This document shows positions 8,837-18,903 of a stretch of DNA of 39,045 bases, piece after piece. The notes beneath the pieces were generated by a model. It made no database searches and was not told where the DNA came from. It saw nothing but the letters and a program-made list of their open reading frames with translations. Source of the DNA: an uncultured Bacteroidota bacterium (GTDB lineage Bacteria > Bacteroidota > Bacteroidia > Flavobacteriales > Flavobacteriaceae); the NCBI GenBank assembly GCA_902609185.1, contig CACLQX010000004.1:1-39045 (forward strand), given 5' to 3'. The position numbers and the translations under genes were made by a program. The first letter of the stretch is position 1. The number at the start of each line of letters is the position of its first letter.

Positions 8837-9696
8837 TGAAAGTACTAGTGACAGGTGGAAATGGTCAATTAGGTTCTGAGTTAAAAAAAACTTCAATAAA
8901 AGACAATAATTTTAAATGGGTATTTACTGATCGTAAGTCATTTGATCTTACTTTACACAAAAACATTAATTTTTATTTGGATAATATCAAGCCTGACATA
9001 ATTATTAATTGTGCTGCATATACATCGGTTAACTATGCTGAAAATAATTTTGAAACTGCTAATGCCATAAACCATATAGCTGTTGATTTAATTGCTAAGT
9101 GGGCCAATAAAAATAATTGTAAATTAATTCATATATCAACTGATTATGTTTATGATGGAAATTCAAAAATTCCCTATTTTGAATCTGATAAAACAAATCC
9201 TTTAAATAGTTATGGAAGATCTAAATTGTTAGGTGATATAGCTTGTCAAAAAAATAACAATTCTTTCATAATTATAAGAACAAGCTGGTTATATTCAAGT
9301 TTTGGAGATAATTTTGTTACAAACATGATTAAATTAATGTACGGTAATGCTGAAATTAAAGTTATTAATGATCAGTTTGGTTCACCTACCTATGCCGGTG
9401 ATTTAGCATTTGTCATACTACATTTAATAAGAAAAAAAAAATGGATTTCTGGTATATATAATTATTCAAATAAAGGTAATATTTCTTGGTATGACTTTGC
9501 AAATGAAATCAAATCTATTTATGGCTTTAGTACAATAATTAATCCAATATCTTCAGAGTCATATAATCAAAACGTAATACGACCAAAATTTTCAATTCTA
9601 GATAATTCAAAAATTATGGATACGTTTGATATTAAACAAGTTGATTACCTGTCCAGTTTGAAGAAATGTATTAAAATTTTAAAAAATGAATCATAA
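8836..9696 (+). CDS. rfbD: dTDP-4-dehydrorhamnose reductase
   Basis: KVLVTGGNGQLGSELK, IINCAAYTSVNYAE, HISTDYVYDGN, YGRSKLLGD; TAATG overlap with rfbC. Confidence 0.95.
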   Translation: MKVLVTGGNGQLGSELKKTSIKDNNFKWVFTDRKSFDLTLHKNINFYLDNIKPDIIINCAAYTSVNYAENNFETANAINHIAVDLIAKWANKNNCKLIHISTDYVYDGNSKIPYFESDKTNPLNSYGRSKLLGDIACQKNNNSFIIIRTSWLYSSFGDNFVTNMIKLMYGNAEIKVINDQFGSPTYAGDLAFVILHLIRKKKWISGIYNYSNKGNISWYDFANEIKSIYGFSTIINPISSESYNQNVIRPKFSILDNSKIMDTFDIKQVDYLSSLKKCIKILKNES

Positions 9697-9715
9697 ACTA
9701 TTATTACTAATAAAA

Positions 9716-10831
9716 TTAGGTTCCAATGATTTCTTTAGATATTTTAAGTAGTGGTTCTTTAGCTAAAACAAAACCCGAGCTGAATATTAATCCAAAAATT
9801 AGGAAAATAATGACAATCTGACTCCTTTTGGGTTTAGATCTGCGATTTGGAACAGAAACCTCATCAATTACTGAAAAAATAGGCGTATCCTTATTTAACT
9901 TTATTTTATTGTTATTATACTCTGATGCTAGATTTATTAAAATATTTTGTTGCAATTGATATTCAGATTCTAATTTTTGTAACTCCGACATAAAACTTGC
10001 AGTAGATATACTTTTATTTGAATCTTTGAATTCTGCCAATTTTTTCTGCAGGAAATCAAATTCCTTTTGTTTTAATTCGTACTGTTCTTTAGAAAATTCT
10101 AATCTCTCTTTTATTTTATTCGTTCTAAGTTCAATTATTTTTGACTGTAAATTTTTTGTAACCTTTTCTACTATTTGAGTACTTATAAAAGCTTCCTTAT
10201 CTGTTGCAACAACTTTAATGTATCCCTCTTTTTCATTAAGCTCTATTGCAAATTTTTGTTTGAATGAATTTATCAAACTGTAGTCTTCATCACTTAAAAA
10301 ATTATAACTATTAGTAATATCAACATAGTTTAAAACCTTAGTATCATTCTTCATAAATAATCCTATAGTGTACTTTTTAATAAATCGTATTGGATTAAAA
10401 TTAAATGAGCTTGTATTTTTTTGTAAGTATTCTCTAATTGTTAGTTTATCTCCATCTAAACTAATTATTACTTCTTCAATTATGTCATATGAAAATTCCT
10501 CTGATTCAGTTAATTTTGAATATAGTAGTGGAGATAAGTATGAATCAGTTGACTCTTTAGTTGAATTTAAATTAATTCCTGCAAGCGAGGCCAATGACCC
10601 TAGCCCTTTAACTGAGGGCATTTGGTCATCACTAATTTGGGGAACAAATGTGGTTTGAGAAGTATAAACTACAGGACTAAATAGAGCTACAATGCATCCA
10701 ATAGTTGAAAACAAGACAGATATTTTTATTATCAATTTTCTTTCAAACCACATTTTTTTTAGAATTGCAATAATATCAATCGATTCATCCTCAATAATAC
10801 CATTTAAATTAGTCTTATCTTTTTTCATCAA
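9716..10831 (-). CDS. Wzz/chain-length determinant-type polysaccharide export protein
   Basis: N-terminal EDESIDIIAILKKMWFERKLIIKISVLFSTIGCIVALFSPVVYTSQTTFVPQ (Wzz domain), coiled coil, C-terminal TM segment; no kinase domain. Confidence 0.9.
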   Translation of the reverse strand: MMKKDKTNLNGIIEDESIDIIAILKKMWFERKLIIKISVLFSTIGCIVALFSPVVYTSQTTFVPQISDDQMPSVKGLGSLASLAGINLNSTKESTDSYLSPLLYSKLTESEEFSYDIIEEVIISLDGDKLTIREYLQKNTSSFNFNPIRFIKKYTIGLFMKNDTKVLNYVDITNSYNFLSDEDYSLINSFKQKFAIELNEKEGYIKVVATDKEAFISTQIVEKVTKNLQSKIIELRTNKIKERLEFSKEQYELKQKEFDFLQKKLAEFKDSNKSISTASFMSELQKLESEYQLQQNILINLASEYNNNKIKLNKDTPIFSVIDEVSVPNRRSKPKRSQIVIIFLIFGLIFSSGFVLAKEPLLKISKEIIGT

Positions 10832-13453
10832 TTATAATTTTGTTGCAATTAAAACAGTTGTAAGGGTTGTAGTTATAAAAGTTATAGTTCCAGTCAAATT
10901 ATCAACAAATTGTTTTATTGATTCTTTAAAACCTTCACCCTCTGGTCTAAAATCAGTTACTATTACTGAGTTGGGTAAAACTTTAGGATTCTTAAAAAGG
11001 CCTATTTTTTTTGTTTTTCCATTTGGTAAAATCAAGTAAGACTTTCCACCCTCATTAAATAATTTACCACCTGAATTTTTAATATAACTTTTAGCTTTTA
11101 ATCCTTTTTTCCAAATAAAATTAGATTCATTTTTCACAGCACCTGTGGTAGAAACAATTCCCTTATTGGATGCGATATTGACTATGTCACCATCTTCGAA
11201 TATTTGGTCAGAATTTAATTGATTAAAATTAAGTGAAATTAAATCACCATTTCTAATTAAACTAGATGCATCTAAATTTGCATATCGTGTTAATCCACCA
11301 GCATAATTAATTATATCATTAAGAGACGCATTTCTAAATTCAGCCACCACGGTTTGTGGAAAATTAACTTCTCCAGAAATGCTAATTTTTACACTTTCTT
11401 CATAACCTAAAGTTTCTTTGACAACTAAAATATCCCTGTCTTTTAAAATAAATCCATTATCAGGTTTTTCTTTTAATCCAAGTAAATAATCTTTATCAAT
11501 TTTTATGTTGAATTTTCTTACGATTCTTTCATTTGACATATCTAATTCTGGTCTATTCAGAATTAAATCTTCCTGATTAGCACTTATTTGGAAACCTCCG
11601 GAAAGTAACAAAAGATCTTCTACATACATATTTTCCTCCAAATCATATATGTTAGGGTTGTTGACATAGCCAAAAATCCCAACTGTTTTATTAATGTTTT
11701 CAGTTGTGCCTGTGCTAAATAATATGATTCTATCTCTAGGGTACAGCAATGTAGACTTTAATTCATCTACATTATTAAACTCAAATCTTAAGGTACTGAA
11801 ATCTCCTGTATCATTATTAAATCTTTTAATATCAATCCTTGATTTTAATAAATTAGTAAGAAAATCAGGATTATTAATTTGAGTTGCACTGAAAATTAAA
11901 TCATATACAGTTAAATTTTCCTTCCATGATGTCGTTATATTATCTACACCGTAACCACTAATGGACACAAATTTAGATCCTTCAACCCTTTCATTGCTGT
12001 AAACTTGCACTTGATCCATGTCGTTTAATTGTACAACAATGTTTGAGCTTAAAATATCATTTAAATTATATGAATTATTTACAGATATACCATTTACATT
12101 ACTGGTCACATCTACTCTTTCCAAATATACGTCTGGTAAAACACCTTTTGCGGCACCCAATATTAATGACTTTAGGTCTTTGTAAGTTAGAAGTGAATAG
12201 ATTCCTGGCTCAACTACATGGCCTGAAACAGTAACTTGATTTAATTCTATATCTAAAATTGGAAAAAATGTAATTTTATCTCCATCATATAATTTAATTT
12301 TCTCATCTGAATCCTTTGCTACTTGGTAATTAAAGGTTATTAATTCTCTGTCTGCAATCACATCTTCAGATCTATTTTCGGGTGGTGTAATTCTACTGAT
12401 ATTTACTTTTGTTGTTTGAGCAGTGACAGGTAATCCACCAGAATATTTGAGTAATTCTGAAAGTCCTTCATTTTCTTTTAATTCAAAAAAAGCGTTATTA
12501 TAAACCTCACCCTGTAATAAGAAACTATTTTTTCTAATATCAACAAAAACTATATCGTTGTTTGTTAATCTTACATCTTCCTTTAATTGACCTTTAGTTA
12601 TATAATCATAAAGATCGATAGTTTTGTAAAGTTTATTATTTCTGTAAATCTTTATTTCTCGCAATGTTCCACTTGTTTTGACCCCTCCTGCAGCATATAG
12701 GGCAGATAAGGCAGAGCCTGAGGTATTTAAAATATGTGGTCCGGGGGCCTTAACCTGTCCTAAAACCACAACTTTAACTGGTCTAAGCTGAGTCAGGGAT
12801 ACATCCATAAAGGTTTTTTGAGGATCAGAGTTAAGCCCTGATAAAAATCTACCTAAAAATATTTTTAATCTTGATTTTAATGTTTTGAAAGAATTTCCTG
12901 ATGCAAAAAAGAGCCCGTATCCTCTGATATTAATATTTCCATTTCTATCAACTTGGACGTTTTGTTCAAATGAATTATCTCCGTAGGTAATAATTCTTAG
13001 TTCATCTCCTGGAGCAATAAGATATCCTTCATCAATATTTCCAAGCAGATATTCTTTATCTAAAAACGGATTATTATTAAAAATATTATAACCAAAATAT
13101 TTTGGTCCAGCATCTTCAGTTTCTTCATTATTATCACTAGATTCTTGATCATCACTGTTTTCCTCATTTTCTTTGCTATCTTCAGAATCAGAACTTTGAT
13201 CTTTATCAGGACTTGCTGAATTTTCATTAGGGAACAACTCATTAATTAATTGATCGTAGCTAATTCCTCTCTGTGTTGCTAATTGCCTCGCTTGGGTTTC
13301 AGTCATTCCATTAGCTTTCAAAGCATCCAGCGCCTGAGTTCTAGTAGTTATATTTTGAGATTGAACAGCTTGGGTTGCTTGTTTAATAATAGTTTCATTG
13401 GTCTGCGAGAAACCTGTGAAAGATATTAAGATTATGACGAATAAATATCTCAT
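10832..13453 (-). CDS. SLBB-domain polysaccharide export (Wza-like) outer-membrane protein
   Basis: YLIAPGDELRIITYGDNSFEQNVQVDRNGNINIRGYGLF export motif, several SLBB repeats (VVVLGQVKAPGPHIL..., VTVSGHVVEPGIYSL...), signal peptide, C-term TM. Confidence 0.92.
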   Translation of the reverse strand: MRYLFVIILISFTGFSQTNETIIKQATQAVQSQNITTRTQALDALKANGMTETQARQLATQRGISYDQLINELFPNENSASPDKDQSSDSEDSKENEENSDDQESSDNNEETEDAGPKYFGYNIFNNNPFLDKEYLLGNIDEGYLIAPGDELRIITYGDNSFEQNVQVDRNGNINIRGYGLFFASGNSFKTLKSRLKIFLGRFLSGLNSDPQKTFMDVSLTQLRPVKVVVLGQVKAPGPHILNTSGSALSALYAAGGVKTSGTLREIKIYRNNKLYKTIDLYDYITKGQLKEDVRLTNNDIVFVDIRKNSFLLQGEVYNNAFFELKENEGLSELLKYSGGLPVTAQTTKVNISRITPPENRSEDVIADRELITFNYQVAKDSDEKIKLYDGDKITFFPILDIELNQVTVSGHVVEPGIYSLLTYKDLKSLILGAAKGVLPDVYLERVDVTSNVNGISVNNSYNLNDILSSNIVVQLNDMDQVQVYSNERVEGSKFVSISGYGVDNITTSWKENLTVYDLIFSATQINNPDFLTNLLKSRIDIKRFNNDTGDFSTLRFEFNNVDELKSTLLYPRDRIILFSTGTTENINKTVGIFGYVNNPNIYDLEENMYVEDLLLLSGGFQISANQEDLILNRPELDMSNERIVRKFNIKIDKDYLLGLKEKPDNGFILKDRDILVVKETLGYEESVKISISGEVNFPQTVVAEFRNASLNDIINYAGGLTRYANLDASSLIRNGDLISLNFNQLNSDQIFEDGDIVNIASNKGIVSTTGAVKNESNFIWKKGLKAKSYIKNSGGKLFNEGGKSYLILPNGKTKKIGLFKNPKVLPNSVIVTDFRPEGEGFKESIKQFVDNLTGTITFITTTLTTVLIATKL

Positions 13454-13603
13454 AAAATTATTTTGGTTGGCAAAGATAAAAAAAAACTAGACAATCATTT
13501 TTTGATGATTTTGAAACTCCACTTTTGAGTTTTAAATGGAGTGGGAAAATATGTAATATTGTATTAATTGAAATATGTAATGAAAATATAAAAATCGTAT
13601 TAG

Positions 13604-14407
13604 TTATTTATTTTCCCAATCTCTATTTTTTCTGACTTTCAAATTTGTATTCCAACCTCCTTCAATTGCATTAAGCTCAATACCTAAGTTTTTTGCATAC
13701 AGTATTAATGCATTAACATCTTTTGGAAAACATTTTCCACCATAACCAAGTTGCCCATCATGGCCAGGAACATTTAAGTGACTATCTCCAATCCTACCAT
13801 CTGATGCGAAACCATTTAATGCGTGCTCCCAATCTGCACCAATTTTATCACATATTAATTTAAATTCATTGATTATTGAAACTTTTGTAGCAAAAAAAGT
13901 ATTGTTCATATATTTTATTAACTCTGAAGTTTTTGAGTCAGTTTCAATTATGTTCTTGTTTTTAAATCTCAACTCATAAATTTTTCTTACGCTGCTTGTT
14001 AAACTCTTTGTTCCACCAAGAATAATCCTGTTTTGCGTCAACATATCCAGCTTTGATGTTCTTTCAGTTAAAAACTCAGGTGAAAAAACTATTTTAAATT
14101 GACTGTAATTTTTATTTAATTTTTCAGTTGTTCCAGGTAAAACTGTAGATTTTAGTATGTAAATAGGTTTTTCATTGGCATATTTAAAAACCTCTTCTAC
14201 AAAGTCTAAGTTCTGATTACCATCGGGATACATTGGTGTTGGTACGCATACAAAAACAAAATCAGAATCATGAGTTTGTTCCAAAGTATGAGTGGATTTC
14301 AAGTGATCAACATCATAAATCTTTATATTACTCACAGGCGAAAAGGCAAATGCTTGAGCTTCCCCAACAAAACCATTTCCAATAATTCCGATGGTTGGTT
14401 TATTCAT
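13604..14407 (-). CDS. UDP-glucose/GDP-mannose dehydrogenase family protein, short form lacking the C-terminal domain
   Basis: IGIIGNGFVGEAQAFAF, FVCVPTPM, STVLPGTTEKL, FSPEFLTERT, GGKCFPKDVNALI (catalytic Cys present). 267 aa versus roughly 400+ for canonical members. Confidence 0.85.
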   Translation of the reverse strand: MNKPTIGIIGNGFVGEAQAFAFSPVSNIKIYDVDHLKSTHTLEQTHDSDFVFVCVPTPMYPDGNQNLDFVEEVFKYANEKPIYILKSTVLPGTTEKLNKNYSQFKIVFSPEFLTERTSKLDMLTQNRIILGGTKSLTSSVRKIYELRFKNKNIIETDSKTSELIKYMNNTFFATKVSIINEFKLICDKIGADWEHALNGFASDGRIGDSHLNVPGHDGQLGYGGKCFPKDVNALILYAKNLGIELNAIEGGWNTNLKVRKNRDWENK

Positions 14408-14409
14408 AA

Positions 14410-15732
14410 TTAATATTTATATGATTCGTTTTTAAAAGGTCCCTTGATGTTTACGCCAATATAATTGGCTTGTTCTGAATTGAGTTCCTCAATCTCTACT
14501 CCAAGCTTTTCTAAATGCAACATTGCTACCTTTTCATCTAAATACTTTGGAAGTACGTAAACCTTATTTTCATAACTTCTGTGGTTTTTCCACAATTCCA
14601 GTTGTGCCAAAACTTGATTAGTAAATGAATTGCTCATAACAAAACTTGGATGGCCAGTTGCACAACCTAAATTTACTAATCTGCCCTCAGCTAATATTAT
14701 AATTTCATTTCCATTTATTTCATACTTATCTACCTGAGGTTTAATTTCTTCTTTAGTGTTTCCATATTTTGAATTTAACCAGCTCATATCAATTTCATTA
14801 TCAAAATGACCAATATTACAAACTATTGCCTTGTCTTTCATCTTCATGAAATGTTGTTCTTTAACAATATCTTTGTTCCCGGTTGCAGTAACGATGATAT
14901 CCATTTCTTCAACTACACTTGATAACTTTTTTACTTCAAAGCCATCCATAGCTGCTTGTAAAGCACAAATTGGATCAATTTCGGTCACTGTTACTAGACA
15001 TTTTGCAGAGGCAAAAGATGCAGCAGTTCCTTTACCAACATCTCCATATCCACAAACAACAACTCTCTTACCAGCTAGCATTGTATCTGTAGATCTACGT
15101 ATTGCATCAACTGCAGATTCTCTGCAACCATATTTGTTATCAAATTTTGCTTTAGTAACAGAATCATTGACATTAATAGCGGGTAATGGAAGGGTATTAT
15201 TTTTCTCTCTTTCGTACAATCTTAAAACACCTGTAGTTGTTTCCTCAGTTATTCCTTTGATTCCACTAATAAGTTCAGGGTATTTGTCTAAAATCATATT
15301 TGTCAAGTCACCTCCGTCATCCAATATCATATTTAATGGCTTACTGTCATCACCAAAAAAAATTGTTTGTTCAATACACCAATCAAATTCTTCCTCTGAC
15401 ATACCTTTCCAAGCATAGACAGGGATTCCAGCTTTTGCTATTGCTGCTGCAGCATGATCTTGTGTTGAAAAAATATTACAAGAACTCCAAGTTACATCAG
15501 CACCTAACTCCACAAGTGTTTCAATCAAAACAGCTGTCTGTATTGTCATGTGTAAGCAACCTGCGATTCTGGCACCTTTCAAAGGCTTAGAGTTGGCATA
15601 TTCTTTCCTTAATGACATTAATCCAGGCATTTCAGACTCTGCAAGTGAAATTTCTTTTCGCCCCCAGTCAGCAAGAGATAAATCTTTGACTTTAAATTTT
15701 GGTTTTGTAATTGAGTCAATTTTACTTTTCAT
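14410..15732 (-). CDS. ahcY: Adenosylhomocysteinase
   Basis: [87 protein letters not shown]. Confidence 0.97.
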   Translation of the reverse strand: MKSKIDSITKPKFKVKDLSLADWGRKEISLAESEMPGLMSLRKEYANSKPLKGARIAGCLHMTIQTAVLIETLVELGADVTWSSCNIFSTQDHAAAAIAKAGIPVYAWKGMSEEEFDWCIEQTIFFGDDSKPLNMILDDGGDLTNMILDKYPELISGIKGITEETTTGVLRLYEREKNNTLPLPAINVNDSVTKAKFDNKYGCRESAVDAIRRSTDTMLAGKRVVVCGYGDVGKGTAASFASAKCLVTVTEIDPICALQAAMDGFEVKKLSSVVEEMDIIVTATGNKDIVKEQHFMKMKDKAIVCNIGHFDNEIDMSWLNSKYGNTKEEIKPQVDKYEINGNEIIILAEGRLVNLGCATGHPSFVMSNSFTNQVLAQLELWKNHRSYENKVYVLPKYLDEKVAMLHLEKLGVEIEELNSEQANYIGVNIKGPFKNESYKY

Positions 15733-16993
15733 TTTTAAAAGAATTTTTAAATTTTTTGGATAGCAAATCTACATAATCTAATTTTTCCCACGTAAATAAT
15801 TCAACACTTATTTCCTTTTTGATATTATTTTCACATATCATACTTTTAATCACCTTTTCTGAATCTCTGCCCATGTGGCCGTAGGATGAAGACTCAGTAT
15901 AAATAGGTTGTTTCAATTTCAGTCTTTCAATTATGAAGTATGGCCTGAGATCAAAGATTTTATATATTTCCTCGGAAAGCTTTTCGTCAGAAATAGACAA
16001 TTTAGATGTGTTAAGTGTATTTACATATAAACTAAGTGGTTCAGGTTTTCCAATGGCATAACTAATCTGAATGAGACATTCTTTTGCAATATTTGCTGCA
16101 ATAATATTTTTGGCGATATGCCTTGCAGCATATGCGGCGCTTCTATCAACCTTTGAAGGATCTTTACCAGAGAATGAACCTCCACCATGGGCACCCTTTC
16201 CACCATAAGTATCCACAATTATTTTTCTTCCTGTTAATCCTGTGTCCCCGTTCGGTCCACCTATCACAAACTTACCTGTTGGATTTATAAAATATTCGAT
16301 ATTATTATCACTTAAAATGTTTTTAAACTCTGGGTATTTTGTTAAAATTCTTGGTAAAACAATTTCTTTAATGTCAAGTTTAATTTTGCTTAACATTTTT
16401 GCCTCGACATCGAATTCATTATGTTGAGTTGAAATTACTATTGATTTGATTTTTTTTGGAACATTAGGCTTTTCATATTCAACTGTAACTTGACATTTTG
16501 AATCGGGTCTCAAATACTTAATTTGATTACCTTCCTTTCTTAATAAAGCCAATTCTTTAAGAATTTTGTGAGATAAATCCAATCCAATAGGTATAAAGTT
16601 TTTGGTTTCGTCTGTAGCATATCCAAACATTATTCCTTGATCACCTGCACCCTGATCCTCTGGACTAATTGTTTCAATACCTCTGGATATATCCTCAGAT
16701 TGTTCATTAATGTAAGTAAGTATTCCACAAGACTTGTAATCAAACATCAATTCACTTTTATCGTAGCCAATTTTTTTAATTTGCTCTCTAACTACCTTTT
16801 GAATATCTACATAAGCAGAGGATGTGATTTCACCAGAAACAATTACCTGTCCCGTGGTTACCATCACTTCACATGCAACTTTGGAATTTTCATCAATTGC
16901 CAAAAATACATCTAAAATTGCATCACTAATTTGATCGGCAATTTTATCCGGATGGCCTTCGCTGACAGATTCAGATGTAAAAAAATAATTCAT
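15722..16993 (-). CDS. metK: S-adenosylmethionine synthetase
   Basis: [89 protein letters not shown]. Confidence 0.98.
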   Translation of the reverse strand: MNYFFTSESVSEGHPDKIADQISDAILDVFLAIDENSKVACEVMVTTGQVIVSGEITSSAYVDIQKVVREQIKKIGYDKSELMFDYKSCGILTYINEQSEDISRGIETISPEDQGAGDQGIMFGYATDETKNFIPIGLDLSHKILKELALLRKEGNQIKYLRPDSKCQVTVEYEKPNVPKKIKSIVISTQHNEFDVEAKMLSKIKLDIKEIVLPRILTKYPEFKNILSDNNIEYFINPTGKFVIGGPNGDTGLTGRKIIVDTYGGKGAHGGGSFSGKDPSKVDRSAAYAARHIAKNIIAANIAKECLIQISYAIGKPEPLSLYVNTLNTSKLSISDEKLSEEIYKIFDLRPYFIIERLKLKQPIYTESSSYGHMGRDSEKVIKSMICENNIKKEISVELFTWEKLDYVDLLSKKFKNSFKNEK

Positions 16994-17003
16994 TTTTGAG
17001 GTG

Positions 17004-17011
17004 CAAATATA
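17004..17011 (-). promoter_or_regulatory. Bacteroidetes-type -7 element (TATATTTG) upstream of metK
   Basis: Plus-strand CAAATATA matches TAnnTTTG on minus, shortly 5' of the metK ATG; no clear -33 TTTG at canonical spacing. Confidence 0.5.
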
Positions 17012-17074
17012 GTTAATACCATGTAATTAAATGACTCTGCAATTCATGATTGGTATAAACATAAAAGTTGATAA

Positions 17075-17698
17075 TTATTTTTTTTCTTTATAAGGCTTGA
17101 AGTTATAATTTATCATTAATCCACCCCTGTAAGCCACAAATTCACCACTCCTGTTAAAGGTTCTCCAATTGTCCCGAATATCAATTCTGTTATTTTCTCT
17201 ATATGCCTTATAATTTGCCATTGAATATCCTCCTCCGATGAAAGCCTCCAAAGATATTCTCTTAGTTAGTCTTTTTTTGTATCCAATGGTAAATCCATAA
17301 AATGCAACTCTTCCAGATTGGTAAGTATCATTATCATAGTTTCCTCCAGCGTAAGTATCATAAATAATGGCAAAATTTGGTTTTTTTAGAGTAAACATAC
17401 CATAACCTACATGCGGACCAATAAAAAGACCAGTTAAATCATTTTTTTTATAAAATCTATATTCTAAAAATGTTTGGTTAATGTGCAAAGGAGTTTTTGA
17501 ACTGTTTAATTTATTCCAGAAAGAAGCTAAAACATCTAGTTGTAAACTGTTTTTTTCACCAACTTGTATCTCAATCCCAACATTTGGTATCAAACCCAAT
17601 GATGTTAAAACATTTGCTTTGGCCTCTAACTGCGGATGCAATTTCGTTGCAAAGAATACAAGGATAAAAACAAGACCATATTTTTTAATTTTTTTCAA
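17075..17698 (-). CDS. Putative outer-membrane beta-barrel protein (DUF3575-like)
   Basis: Signal peptide, then repeated amphipathic beta-strand pattern (LGLIPNVGIEIQVGEKNSLQLDVLASFW..., LFIGPHVGYGMF..., AFYGFTIGYKKRL..., LEAFIGGGYSMANY). Confidence 0.55.
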   Translation of the reverse strand: MKKIKKYGLVFILVFFATKLHPQLEAKANVLTSLGLIPNVGIEIQVGEKNSLQLDVLASFWNKLNSSKTPLHINQTFLEYRFYKKNDLTGLFIGPHVGYGMFTLKKPNFAIIYDTYAGGNYDNDTYQSGRVAFYGFTIGYKKRLTKRISLEAFIGGGYSMANYKAYRENNRIDIRDNWRTFNRSGEFVAYRGGLMINYNFKPYKEKK

Positions 17699-17704
17699 CT
17701 TAAA

Positions 17705-18838
17705 TTAGATTGAATAAAAAAAAGATCTAACCGTCTCAATTATCCTATCTTGTTGAGAATTTTCCTTTTCTGAATGTATTGGAAGTGAAAAAACAGAATT
17801 ACATAATTTCTCAGTATTATCAAGGGAAAAATTTTCACTGACATAACTTGAAAAAGCTTCTTGCCTGTAAAGTGGAACTGGATAATAAATCATAGCAGGA
17901 ATTTCGTTTTCAGTTAGATATTTTATTAATTTATCTCTGTATATAGCAGATGTCTTCAGTGTGTATTGATGAAAAACATGGGTTGAATTTGAGGATCTAT
18001 AAGGTATATTTAAATGTTCTATATCACCAAAGCCAATGTCATAAGTCTTGGCCATTTTTTCCCTGTTTGAATTGTACTGATCTAAGTATTTTAATTTAAC
18101 ATTTAGTATTGCAGCCTGGATAGAATCAAGTCTAGAATTACAACCTGTGACTTTGTGGTAATACCTTTTATTTTGTCCGTGATTTGCAACCATTTTCATT
18201 TTTTCTGCAAGATTATCATCATTGGTAAACATAGCCCCACCATCCCCATAACAACCTAAATTTTTTGATGGGAAAAAAGATGTCGTTCCAATATGACCAA
18301 TGGTACCTGTTTTTTTAATTTGACCATTTGAAAATTTATAATTGGCACCAATTGCTTGAGCATTATCCTCAATAACAAATAAATCATGCTTTTTAGCTAA
18401 AATTAAAATCTCTTCCATGTTTGCAGATTGACCAAATAAATGTACTGGAACAATAGCTTTAGTTCTTGTAGTGATTAAAGGTTCAATGTGATCACCGCGC
18501 ATATTAAAAGTGTTTTCATCAACATCTGCCATGACTGGTTTTAGTCCCAATAATGCGACAACCTCAGCCGTTGCCACGTATGTAAAAGATGGGCAAATAA
18601 CCTCATCACCAGGTTTTAAATCACACGACATCAAAGCAATTTGTAGTGCATCTGTTCCATTCGCGCATGGGATTACATGTTTACAACCTAAGTATTTGGA
18701 AAGGTTTGATGAAAACTCATGTACTTTTGGGCCATTAATGTATTTGGTAGATGAAATTGTATCTAAAACCTCTTTATCAATTTGGGCCTTTATTTTTAAG
18801 TATTGACTTTTTAAGTCAACCATTTGTATATTACTCAT
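17705..18838 (-). CDS. DegT/DnrJ/EryC1/StrS-family PLP-dependent sugar aminotransferase
   Basis: MVDLKSQYLKIKAQID, HVIPCANGTDALQIAL, EVICPSFTYVATAEVV, FVIEDNAQAIGA, TTSFFPSKNLGCYGDGGA. Confidence 0.95.
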   Translation of the reverse strand: MSNIQMVDLKSQYLKIKAQIDKEVLDTISSTKYINGPKVHEFSSNLSKYLGCKHVIPCANGTDALQIALMSCDLKPGDEVICPSFTYVATAEVVALLGLKPVMADVDENTFNMRGDHIEPLITTRTKAIVPVHLFGQSANMEEILILAKKHDLFVIEDNAQAIGANYKFSNGQIKKTGTIGHIGTTSFFPSKNLGCYGDGGAMFTNDDNLAEKMKMVANHGQNKRYYHKVTGCNSRLDSIQAAILNVKLKYLDQYNSNREKMAKTYDIGFGDIEHLNIPYRSSNSTHVFHQYTLKTSAIYRDKLIKYLTENEIPAMIYYPVPLYRQEAFSSYVSENFSLDNTEKLCNSVFSLPIHSEKENSQQDRIIETVRSFFYSI

Positions 18839-18868
18839 ACAGAAATTGTAGTAAATAATTTTCTAAAG

Positions 18869-18876
18869 CAAATATA
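18869..18876 (-). promoter_or_regulatory. -7 element (TATATTTG) upstream of the DegT gene
   Basis: CAAATATA on plus = TATATTTG on minus, about 30 bp 5' of the ATG. Confidence 0.45.
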
Positions 18877-18903
18877 AGTAATAGGATATTAACTTAATAT
18901 TTG

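Noticed and set aside
10368-12234. Plus-strand ORFs (96, 115, 62, 63 aa) within the wzz/wza region
   Set aside because: Antisense to clearly coding export genes, low-complexity translations.
13523-13550. Inverted repeat ACTCCA...TGGAGT upstream of wza
   Set aside because: Only 6-bp arms with a long 15-nt loop and no T-tract; likely chance.
14831-15590. Plus-strand ORFs of 195 aa and 96 aa antisense to ahcY
   Set aside because: They lie opposite a strongly conserved enzyme and lack recognisable motifs; read as shadow ORFs.
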